Shown here: one piece after another, positions 1 through 10,000 of the stretch | Position numbering within the stretch: the first letter of the stretch is position 1 | Layout of the letters: each line of letters starts with the position of its first letter | Assembly (NCBI RefSeq): GCF_035083965.1 | Contig: NC_089738.1 | Location: forward strand, 19,370,734 to 19,434,733 | Length of the DNA: 64,000 bases | Reading direction: 5' to 3' | Source: Branchiostoma lanceolatum | Lineage: Eukaryota; Chordata; Leptocardii; Amphioxiformes; Branchiostomatidae | The notes under the pieces: generated by a model | What the model saw: the letters and a program-made list of their open reading frames with translations, nothing else | Told to the model about the DNA's origin: nothing | Databases searched by the model: none | Program-made: the position numbers and the translations under genes

Positions 1-189
1 AGACAAAAATTGAGATTATATTAGTTCTAGCTCGGGATGCCATTGGTTAAGATCTACGTGTAATTCTGATAGAGCGTCATGTTTCTAACTTATTTTTTTC
101 CTATGCCTAGCACCATGCCTCAGCTCAGCAGCTGCACAGTTCCTGAATTTATGTCTCCTTGAGAGTTACAATGTTCTGTTCTCCCCCAG

Positions 190-3100
190 GCCCGTGGATG
201 CCAAAGTTGACGAGGAGCCCCAGTTGAGCCGAGCTCGGCGACGAGACATCCGCCGTCAGATGAGCGGTCTGTCACGGCTGGACAGCCACGAGGACAACAG
301 CGCCCTGCTGACCCAGCAGGTCCACAGGCTCAAGACTCTGCTGGACAACTTACAGAGCAAGGTAAGGCTCAAGACTCTACTGGACACCTTACAGAGCAAG
401 GTGAGTCTTAGACTCTGCTGGACAACTTACAGAGCAAGGTGAGTCTTAGACTCTACTGGACACCTTACAGAGCAAGGTGAGTCTTAGACTCTGCTGGACA
501 ACTTACAGAGCAAGGTGAGTCTTAGACTGGACACCTTACAGAGCAAGGTGAGTCTTAGACTGGACACCTTACAGAGCAAGGTGAGTCTTAGACTCTGCTG
601 GACACCTTACAGAGCAAGGTAAGTCTTAGACTCTGCTGGACACCTTACAGAGCAAGGTGAGTCTTAGACTCTGCTGGACACCTTACAGAGCAAGGTAAGT
701 CTTAGACTCTGCTGGACACCTTACAAAGCAAGGCAAGTCTACTTTCGCACCAGTCATCCATCAATAAGACATCAGGGGCTGCAAAGTTCCTGTTTAGAGC
801 TTTAATCAGCTTGTGCATAGTGAGAAAATGGGTTTAGAGTGCCTTTCCCAAGGGCACAACATTGGGGTCTGCAAGGTATTTGAACCCAGACACTTTAGAT
901 TCAACCTTCCTAACGGCAAGACCATCCTGCCACCTTTGATGTGTTTTGAATGTGTTTTCAGGTGAGGCTGCAGCCAATTGAAGAGGAGCTGGATATGGAG
1001 GATGGAGTGTCACTGGTGAGTAGGCTGGAAACCTCCAGATGTCCTTGCTTCATGGGCTGAAAAAGATGAACATGAAATGAAAAATCTATATGAAAACACT
1101 ATATGAGTCTGAGGGGAGAGTCTGTTGGGTTTTTTCACACACAGTTTTAGGGAATGATATACAATGTAGTCACTCAAACTGACTTTCCTGTTCTTGAGCA
1201 CTCTGTTTTAATAACTAGCCGATTTTTCCTAAAGATGATTATGAGTTCAAGAAAATAGATTGGTGTGGCCTCATGGCAGCATTGGTTACAAATCCTATGA
1301 GCCTGGTTTAGAGCGCTGAATGGTATTAGCTCTGACAGTGACGCTGTCCCTGGTGCTGAAACAGAAGTGTTTAACACTGACACTGAATGATGTTCCAGGT
1401 CCAGCTGGTCCAGAGGAGGATGGAGATGGAGGAGGATAAGGAGGAGCAGTTCCGTGGGGCTCTTACGTTAGCGAGCTGTTGTTCTGATGTTAACGTGCTC
1501 TTGTACTGATGTTCCAGGTCCAGCTGGTCCAGAGGAGGATGGAGATGGAGGAGGATAAGGAGGAGCAGTTCCGTGGGGCTCTTACGTTAGCGAGCTGTTG
1601 TTCTGATGTTAACGTGCTCTTGTACTGATGTTCCAGGTCCAGCTGGTCCAGAGGAGGATGGAGATGGAGGAGGATAAGGAGGAGCAGTTTCGTAGGGTTC
1701 TTACGTTAGCGTGCTGTTGATGTTAAGGGGCTGTTGCACTGATGTTCCAGGTCCAGTTGGTCCAGAGGAGGATGGAGATGGAGGAGGATAAGGAGGAGCA
1801 GTTCGAAGGGCTCTGATGCTAACATGCTGTTGTACTGATGTTAACGTGCTCTTGTACTGATGTTCCAGGTCCAGCTGGTCCAGAGGAGGATGGAGATGGA
1901 GGAGGATAAGGAGGAGCAGTTCCGCGGGGCCCTGCGGGAGTACCTGGAGACTGTGGAGGGGACGGATGGCTGCATCAAGTAAGTTACGTTTGTGGCTTGA
2001 AGCCGCTGTCATTTTCATCATAATATGATTTTGTGTAGTAAGATTTTTAGCTTGGCTGTCCACCTGGATCAACAACCTCCTATGGCACAGGGCAGCTGTA
2101 TTTGGTATGACACAGGCACAATTGTTTCAAGAATGCCCTCAATTGGCACTTTTTTATAGCTTTGTCTTTGTCTATATCTTTATCACTTTGTATATCTTCC
2201 ATCATCATCATCATCATCATCGTCACTTTCATCTGTCGACGATGCGGGCCACCACTGCTTTCCACGCACTTCTGTCCAGTGCCTGCCTTCTCACTCACTC
2301 CCAAGTGAAGCCCAGTTCCTCCAGGTCTCTCATGACTGTCTTCTCCCATATCTTCCATAGTTTTACACAAAATGTGAGAGGGCCATTATCACTGATAAAC
2401 CTTCGTTGGTAAACATAGCAGCACGCTGGGGAAAGGAACATGGCTGTACACAATACAGTCAAACCTGTCTATAGCGGTCACTCAAGGGACTGGCCAAAAC
2501 TGGCCGCTAAGGACAGGTGGCCGCTATGGAGAAAATGTTGATTAATTGACCACGAGTTACAAATGTTTTCAGTACCCACTGAGATACATTTATTCACCGT
2601 ACAGTACACATGTAAACATTACATAGGTAAGGCACATTTTAGAATTTCGATTGTTGTTCTTTTACTTCTATTATGGGCTTGAAAAAAGAATTATTGTATC
2701 TGCCAACTCCAAAATCCATGGCTTGCTCGAGCTTCATGTCTGAACAGACCAGCATCGCTATACTCAACTCTTGATCCTTCGCGACTGCTTCGCTGCCGGC
2801 ACACGCGTCACCAACGAGTTTTAATCATATGAAACAAAGTCATTCGCAGCAAAATGCCACCTAGTTAGTTAAGAACAAAATATATGTTGCTCAGTTGCCA
2901 CTTACTGTTCGTTTTCGACCGTTTTCAAACATAAAATCGTGGCGACAATTTTCCTTAGTCTGTTGTTGTTTGCTTGTCATGATCGGCTTCTACCATTATG
3001 CTAATAGGGTAATGAGATGAAGGTCGCTCTGTTGAGGGCTTATTTCTTTTCAGAAAATTGCAACAGCCCAAATTTTACATCATAGTAATGTGATTCATAT

Positions 3101-4889
3101 CTAGTTTGAAGCTTTTGGTTAAGTAATTATCCTCAGTGATAGTTTGCAGCAAAATAAATTTAACACACTATACCTCCGCAACAGTGGTGTCTTCCGATGA
3201 CCTTTATACTGCTCCGCCATTTTGAAAATCGTGTTTGGGCACATTTTCCGATGAATTCCCGGGGAAAACGGAAATATTGGGCCGACATTGAAACATTCTT
3301 GTTTTCTTTATTATTATCCTGTCAAGTTGAGTTCACATAAACTTGATAACTGCGTGAAAAAATGAAGATTTTGAACCTGGCGTGCGGTGGCGATGCAGCT
3401 TCCACTGGCGCACATAATTGACCGTTATCGGCAGTGTTACTGTACTCGCGGGACCGAAAATCGTCTGGCCGCGACCGCGTTGGACAGGTGGCCGCTATAG
3501 CCTAATTCTTAATGCTTATGTCAATGGGAAAAATCCAAGGGACCGACAAAAAGTGACCACTATGAGCAGGTGGCCGCTATGCAAAGGTGACCGCTAATAC
3601 AGGTTTGACTGTATGTGTTAGTAAGGGGGTTATAGCACCCTTGTTTTAAACTGAAAGAACAAACCAATGTGCATTACTTACTTTGATGGTTCTCGTTCAC
3701 CCTGTGTAACCTTAGCAAAGGAAAGACTCACCAGTAGTGGTTCTGTGATACACTGATAGAACTTATAATCCACCATGCATTACCGGTATGTCAATGTTTT
3801 TTGTTCCCCTGTGCAGCCTGTGTGTGTGTCGCACTCCCGACAGACAGGAGATCATCCTGTACGAGATCTGGGCCGGGACGCAGGCCTGGAAGGCGTGAGT
3901 CATTTCCACTTGTAGTACCAGTGTTCTAGCTAGCATAGTTTTAGAGTATGAACCCCCTACGCTGTGATTTAGGTCCCTACGCTGTCTTTCAATCAGTGTA
4001 GGTTTTTTTTTCTGGGAAGAACCCTTCATAAATCTTTAAAAAAATTAACATTTAGCTTTAGAATAAGGATATAGCGGACGGAAAACTTTCTCCCTCAAAA
4101 TGCAGAAATAGTGCCTCAGGGTTATGCATTTTAAAGTTTTCTGGGTCATGATGCCTGACCTCCTTATGTACTCATGTCACGGTTGCGGAAGAATGTAGTC
4201 CCAAATATGACAGAGTTTACACCATCCCTCATCTCAGCTGCATTTGGGACCACATTCTGTAAACTGAAGCAGCAACTGGTTAGGTAAAAACACTCTGTGC
4301 TTTGAACAAAGGACTTTGTTATCCAGATGAAACTATACATGGATGTTTTCCCTCCATTTTCAGACATGTGAGCTCGCAGGTCAGCAAGACATTCCAGCAC
4401 AAGGTCATTGACCTCCTGGCCCAACCCGAGCAGATGTCCACCATCACCATACCAGGTGGGCACACCCCTCTGTATCAGTGGTACAGGCCAGGTTCATATG
4501 AGGTTTATATCAATTTAGAACAGTCCATGTGGATAGAAGGGTGGGAAATTATAAGTTAGAGTTCTGTTGTACTGGCATAAAAACATGGATCCTCTTTTTT
4601 TACTTGAAAATTCTAATTATTTTAATCAGATTTTTACCTACAAGAAAACAGTCATATTTTTTCGGTCAGTTTTTTTATCTTGTATTTTGTTGTATTTCTG
4701 TTCATTACATTTTGATCTTGAATCAGATTCAAAATGCCTTTTAACCATTGCCTTTTAAACATTCAGAAGATGCCCTGACGCTCTGCTAGCTAATACTAAT
4801 AGCCCCGTCACTGTTCTCAAAGATTTTTTTCACAGAACCGTTGTGCCTTTTCCTCGACAGCTTCCTGGCTCCAGACAGATGCAGAGTGA
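190..4889 (+). CDS. NECAB: NECAB-like protein, C-terminal exons (5' end outside window)
   Basis: Six exons join with consistent phases: 190-361, 962-1015, 1869-1978, 3817-3894, 4364-4455 and 4861-4889 (TGA). The visible protein begins with a basic linker, then a heptad-like stretch (TQQVHRLKTLLDNLQSK), an acidic charged helix (MEMEEDKEEQFRGALREYL) and a C-terminal domain containing ILYEIWAGTQAWKAHVSSQ and VSKTFQHKVIDLLAQPEQ, ending ASWLQTDAE. This order (coiled coil, then an antibiotic-biosynthesis-monooxygenase-like ABM domain) is that of neuronal EF-hand calcium-binding proteins. The EF hands would lie left of position 190 and are not seen. NECABs are cytoplasmic, mostly neuronal adaptors; the ABM fold is not known to be catalytic in them. 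Two exon edges are surrounded by tandem copies of themselves (362-733 and 1399-1868), and a TIR element sits in the intron before exon 3817. Family call from motif memory; paralogue not determined. Confidence 0.8.
362..733 (+). repeat. Donor-edge tandem repeat in NECAB-like gene
   Basis: Ten degenerate copies of the last part of exon 190-361 plus its splice donor follow the exon directly. Units are about 33-39 bp and end ...TTACAGAGCAAG followed by GTAAG or GTGAG; the tenth reads TTACAAAGCAAGGCAAGT, a GC-type donor. The first copy keeps the reading frame (13 codons); later units are mostly 38 or 33 bp and shift it, giving a stop near 440. Confidence 0.9.
800..940 (-). mobile_element. tRNA-related SINE fragment
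   Basis: On the minus strand there is an RNA polymerase III B-box-like GGGTTCAAATACC, followed by a segment reading TGTGCCCTTGGGAAAGGCAC. The same tail motif (TTGTGCCCTTGGGAAA) follows the B box of the element at 42880, so both belong to one SINE family. The ends are not sharply defined. Confidence 0.5.
1399..1868 (+). repeat. Acceptor-edge tandem repeat in NECAB-like gene
   Basis: The 3' splice site and first ~65 nt of exon 1869-1978 are repeated upstream with a period of about 114-119 bp. Copies start after TTCCAG at 1399, 1518, 1637 and 1751, and the full exon is at 1869. Each copy has the acceptor and GTCCAGCTGGTCCAGAGGAG (GTCCAGTTGG in the fourth), then runs into intron-like sequence that ends the frame. 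Only the last copy continues to a normal donor. Confidence 0.9.
2456..3611. mobile_element. TIR DNA transposon, non-autonomous, TA-flanked
   Basis: The ends are inverted copies: CAGTCAAACCTGTCTATAGC at the left and, on the opposite strand from the right, CAGTCAAACCTGTATTAGCG. Subterminal GTGGCCGCTAT motifs recur on both sides (near 2518, 3487 and 3570). TA lies immediately outside both ends, as expected for Tc1/mariner-type insertion. No transposase-sized frame exists, so it is a 1156-bp non-autonomous element. It lies in an intron of the NECAB-like gene. Confidence 0.8.
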
Positions 4890-6334
4890 GGCACTCACCC
4901 ACACAGCAGGCTGAGATGTTGGTATACCAGGCTGGGTTCTAGTGTTGGGTTTTCTATTATCTTATATATCATTACTATGTGGACTGTTTGTCTATTGTGG
5001 GGGACTTTTGGTGTTAACTTTTTGCATGACATTTCTGGAAAAAAAATAAGCACAAAGCGACCTATCATGATCAAAAATTTGGTATTTTGCAGTGTAACAA
5101 ACTCACCCATGGGATAACTAGAAAGCAATGACATTCTGTGGACTGTGTGTTGGTTTCTTGGAACATTTGATGATAAATTTCTAAAGGGATAATACTTTCA
5201 AAAGATTGATGCTGTCATGAAAGTTTGAAAAATATGCATTTTTCACACTGATGAAATGTTTCCCAATGATAAAACCCCAATTTAAGGTTAATGTCTACAT
5301 TCAGTTTTGAAGTAGCATGATTTGAAACACAGACTGCCCTTTCTTTCTTGTCTCCTTCACAGAGTATTAACCATTTTCAAAGTGTCAAAGCTAAGTACCA
5401 AGTAGTTCACACTCAAACACTTTATATGATAAGTGAAGACCAAATATTAAGGTAGTTTTGGTCCAACAAACTTGTGTTTTCCTTAGGTGTGCCATAGATA
5501 AGAGGATGTGTTAGGGGTTTCAGTGAATGATATTGTAGCTTCAGTAATTGGTGGTGACGCTGTCAAGGGTACAGATAACCCCTTTAGTAGCCTCAATAAT
5601 CACCTTTCTACCACTAGGTAACGGTCTTAAATGGAATGTTGTAATTATTATCATTATTATACTATCAATGCCTTTCTAATATAACTTGATTGGAACAATA
5701 ATTAAGAATTCGAATATTATAAGATATGACAGCATTGTAAGGTTATAACTTAGAGTACATATGTACTATTAGGCAATAGATTTTTCACCTTATTTTATTT
5801 TTGTTAACCTTACGTTCAGTACAGTGAGCTGTTGTGTGATAATGTATTTATCTCATCAATATTTACCTGTGTAGTCTTGCATGCACAGTAGTGCTATAAC
5901 TTAACAATAAAACAGATCAAGAGATAATAGAATTTTACTCACATATTTTAATGCCAACAAATCAACAGAGCAACTTGTCAAGGCACTGATATTTAAAATT
6001 AAAGTAAGAAAGTTACGAAAATGAAATGGTTGATAATATTACAATATTACATCATGTCTTGACAAAAGTATGAACTGACATCAGGTGATTATTCTGTCTG
6101 ACTACAATAACATATTCTACAACAGTTGTAAACGTCATCCTGACACAAAGTTAAAATTGGCAAATATTTGAATATTACTTTTTAGTATTTTCAATAAGGA
6201 CTAATAAACATGCTACACAGCCATATGTACAGTCAATACTAGACCACTTCATGCATACTAAGTAATTTACAAAACATGATATTAGACCTTCAAGGCAAAT
6301 TGTGGCAAATTAAAAGTGTAGAATTCTAGATCTA
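4890..6334. other. NECAB 3' UTR / intergenic spacer
   Basis: AT-rich sequence with no convincing exon. AATAAA at about 5905 (ACAATAAAACAG) could end the NECAB-like transcript. The opposite-strand gene ends at 7064, so this is a convergent 3'-3' spacer. Confidence 0.5.
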
Positions 6335-6910
6335 GAATACATGTAAACATGATTAACTGTATTGAAAACAATCATTTCTGTGTGCATTTCTGTGTTTCCT
6401 TTTATGGCACTGTTACCTGTACAAAGTCCATCAAGCCCTTCAACACAAAATTGTGGCAAATTGTGGAGTTTCTAGATGGTAGAGTTATAAATATATGAAT
6501 ACAACGTGTTGTATTTTATTTATGTCATACCTTGGCCATACCCACCCGAGAAAACACACATTTCAATGCGGAATGCGCCAGAAGTTGAGGGAGTTTTGTG
6601 TCCTCGAACAAGAAACTGTAGCAACATTGATTCCAATCTCCGAATCCGGTATTCGAATTTCCGACGGCCGCGCAACCGAGGCGTTCGAAATGCGTTCGAA
6701 ATATTCTATGGAAGCCTGTGTGATAACCCTCCCGAACCCTATGTGATCCGGATAGTTATCACACGGTCCGGAACACCCGTATCAGGCCCAGGCATGACAT
6801 AAAATACATGTACACAAGATTAACTATTCAAAACACTCATTTCTGTGTTTAGTTTTATGGCACTGTTAACTGTACAAACAACTAATATCAGTCAAGCCCA
6901 TCAACACCAC
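6335..6910. repeat. ~470-bp direct duplication with an embedded element
   Basis: A segment running from ATACATGTAAACATGATTAA through TTTTATGGCACTGTTACCTG to CAAGCCCTTCAACAC (6340-6445) recurs in diverged form at about 6805-6907 (ACATGTACACAAGATTAACT ... TTTTATGGCACTGTTAACTG ... CAAGCCCATCAACAC). The TIR element at 6520-6808 lies between the copies. Confidence 0.6.
6520..6808. mobile_element. Short MITE-like inverted-repeat element
   Basis: The left end reads TATTTATGTCATACCTTGGC. The complement of the right end reads TATTTTATGTCATGCCTGGG. The ends are imperfect inverted repeats about 290 bp apart with no coding capacity. The interior is GC-richer than its surroundings (CGAATCCGG, TTCGAAATGCG). 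Exact termini and target duplication are unclear. Confidence 0.45.
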
Positions 6911-7063
6911 AAGGCAATGGTTACAGCTGTTATAACTCCATTCCTCAATTAATAAAGGGTGGATAACTAATGTAGGGAATGTCTTGACTTGAATATTAAT
7001 CAACTTTTTTTTCTTCATTTTTCCTGATATGAAACGGCTAATACAATTTGGCAAGCCCTACGA

Positions 7064-10000
7064 CTATGAGAAAAACACTTTCACTGTGGAGTCCACCCCT
7101 CTCCGGCACATGGGACATTCCACCATCCCGTCAGCGCAGTGCCCGCAGCATGCGTAGTGTCCGCACGGCACGAACACGACCTCGATCCTCGCGTCGAAAC
7201 ACACCTTACAGGTGTGCTCCTCCCGATACCGCTCAAGTTCCGACTCCACATTATCACCTGTGGTCACCTTACAGGTGGGCTGGACTGTACCACTGTCCGC
7301 CGTGGGGGAGGGAGGGATGTCTTCTGTGCTGGGTGTGTTCTCAGATTCCGGGGTTGTTGTCGTCATGACGACCGTAGGAGGCGTGTTCGGTAGCTCGTCG
7401 TTTCCCAGTTTCTCCTTCGCTCGGGCGATTTCGTCTTCAAGGTCCTTCAGCGCCTGTAAGAGTTCTGCAATGGACGCAAAGTTTTCGCGGTGCGTCTCGA
7501 GCCTTCGCCATGTCGCGTGTTGGACAAGATCGCGGTCGTATCCCGCCCGGAGCACGTTTTTTATGACCGGACTTGCCATCGCGTCCGCAACGCTGTTCGC
7601 ACTCTGCAACGGCTCCCTTACAGCATCCACCGTCTTTCCTCCCCCATCCTTGTACTCAACTGTTTTCTCCTCGAAAGTCTTCTCTGTGTTGTCAAGTTTC
7701 TTACCAGCTTTCTCATACTCACGTTTCAAGTCCGTGACTCCTTGGAGGAGTTCAGGAGCAGACTTGAAGGGTCCCTTCCCCTCCTGAAGACGTCGCCACA
7801 CCACGTGGCGCACGGTCTCAAGGTCATGACCTTGGGACAGGACACACAGGACGACCTGCTGCTCCATGGCCAAGGTCAGGTTCACCTCCTCCTTCTCTTT
7901 AAGGAAGTCCTTGTCTCCAAGCTTCTTCTCCGCAGCCGTATACTCCTGTTCCAAGTCTTTCACAGCTTGGAGAAGCTCAGGCCCAGACAGAAGACCGCCC
8001 GCTTGTAACCGCCGCCAGACAGCGTGCCTTACAAGCTCAAGGCTGTAGCCCTCTCGTACAATGTTTTTCACAACCATAGACTTCATGGCTTCAGTCAGGG
8101 AGGGAGGCTGGGGGGCATTGGTGGCCCCTTGAGCTGGACCACCATCCTCCTCCTCCTCCTCATGTGGGTCTGCAGGGATGGCCATCAGGCACAACTTCCT
8201 GCCTTTGTTAAAAGTCAAGTTTCTGTCGAACGGAAGGGCATGAAAGTCCTCCACGTTTTCAGCCCTCACTGTGTCAGCGCTCTCCCACTCATACGGCTGA
8301 GCATCAACTTCGTCTGAGTTTTCTGCTTTCACCACGGAGTCAAACGGTTGGGCACCAACGTCCTCTACAGTGTCCGTGCTCTCTCTCTCGTATGGCTGAG
8401 AACTGACTTCCTCTGCATTTACTGCTCTTATGACAAAAGTGCTCCCCAAGTCTTTACCCTGCGAAGCGACCATGTACGTATCGCTGAAGTCTGCACTCTG
8501 CTGGGGTTTGTCGACAGAGTACGTCTCTCCAAACAGCTTTCGCAGCTGTGAGATGGAGTATGTTTGCCTCAAGTCCTGGTCTGGCTGCGAATCTGGGGAA
8601 TCCTCGGGCGACGGTTCCCGTTCGGATTTCTGCCTAACAGGAGCAGTTTTCCGGACAGGCACAGCTTTACACTTCTTCGTCAGCGGTGTATCGCCTTGCT
8701 CTCCAGTTTTCTTGCTCTCGTTGCTCGGAAACGCCATCATGGACGCCTGACCGAGCCGGGGTCGAGGCGTGACCTCCGCGCTGTCGTCTGTAGGGATAGC
8801 CATCTGGTAGGACTCTGTACTAGTCTGCCTCGCTGAGGAGAACGTGGCCGTGTGGTGGCTGGACTCTGTCTTCTGCAGAACAGAACAAGGAAGGAAGAGA
8901 ACAGCCGGTTAGTTACTATCAGGAACAGATACTAGGCTATGAAACATGGAGCAATTAGATTTTGGACGTGTTCTTTTGCTTGGTATATCGTGTTGATATC
9001 TTTTTTGCTAAACAGACATATGTTGTCGCTCACAGTCCACACGGTACCAGCACAACATTGCAAACTTGAGCTGCTCACAAGGCAACGTAAATTATCTGGA
9101 ATCTTGGTGGTTGTAGCTAACAACATTTGGTTGCTTAAGATCTAGAAGTCTATGATACGCGAAACACTTTACATCGAGTACTGAACAGACAATAATGCGA
9201 GTATTTGGGCTGGATGTCGGTTAGATTCCATCTCCATTCTCACCGTGTTGTCGGCGCAGCAGGTTCGAGTGACGACGCTTGTCGTGGCGGAGGCTGCGTG
9301 GGTGACCTTGACCATGGTCTCTCTCACCAGCCCTGTGAGTCTCATCGCTCCTGTCATGACTGATCTCACCGCCTCGCTCGGGCTCGGAATCTGTCAATCA
9401 ATCAATCAATAACTGATCAATAAAGGATCAATAACTGTGGTCTCTCTCATGACTGATCTCACTGCCTTGGTCAGGGTCAGTCAATCAATAAACAGCAAAT
9501 CAATGAATAGGCGATCAAGAAATAACTAATCAATAACCAATCATCAATAACTATGGCCTCCTTAGCATTGCTCCTGTCATAACTGGCCAATCGATCAACC
9601 AATCAACCAACCAACAATGATGCTGATCAATAACGTTTTTCACTAGATAACGCTGTAACCTTTCACAGAGGCCCTTGGGAAGGGGGGGGGGGCATCAAGA
9701 GTCAAAACATAGATTAGTGTGTGCCAGCACATGGATCCTGGGTTTGCTCATATACTGTGTGCAGTGAGTGGTATAATCTGTCAAATGCATTTCTCCTTTC
9801 CTACTCTACCTATAGAGGTCCAACATGACCAGCAGGTGAAAACTGACCAAGTTAGCTGTAGAACCTGTTGTTATTTTTAGCTCCTTTCGTCTTTGTCTAC
9901 AGTTGAGAACAGCATTGGACTTCTAAATGTACATGTATGTTAATTGTTCAACACAACCATACCCTTAATATAGCATATGGGACAAATATAGTTCCAGATT

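Noticed and set aside
7212..8008. Plus-strand ORFs over the RING/UBA final exon
   Set aside because: Antisense shadows of the 603-codon minus-strand exon.
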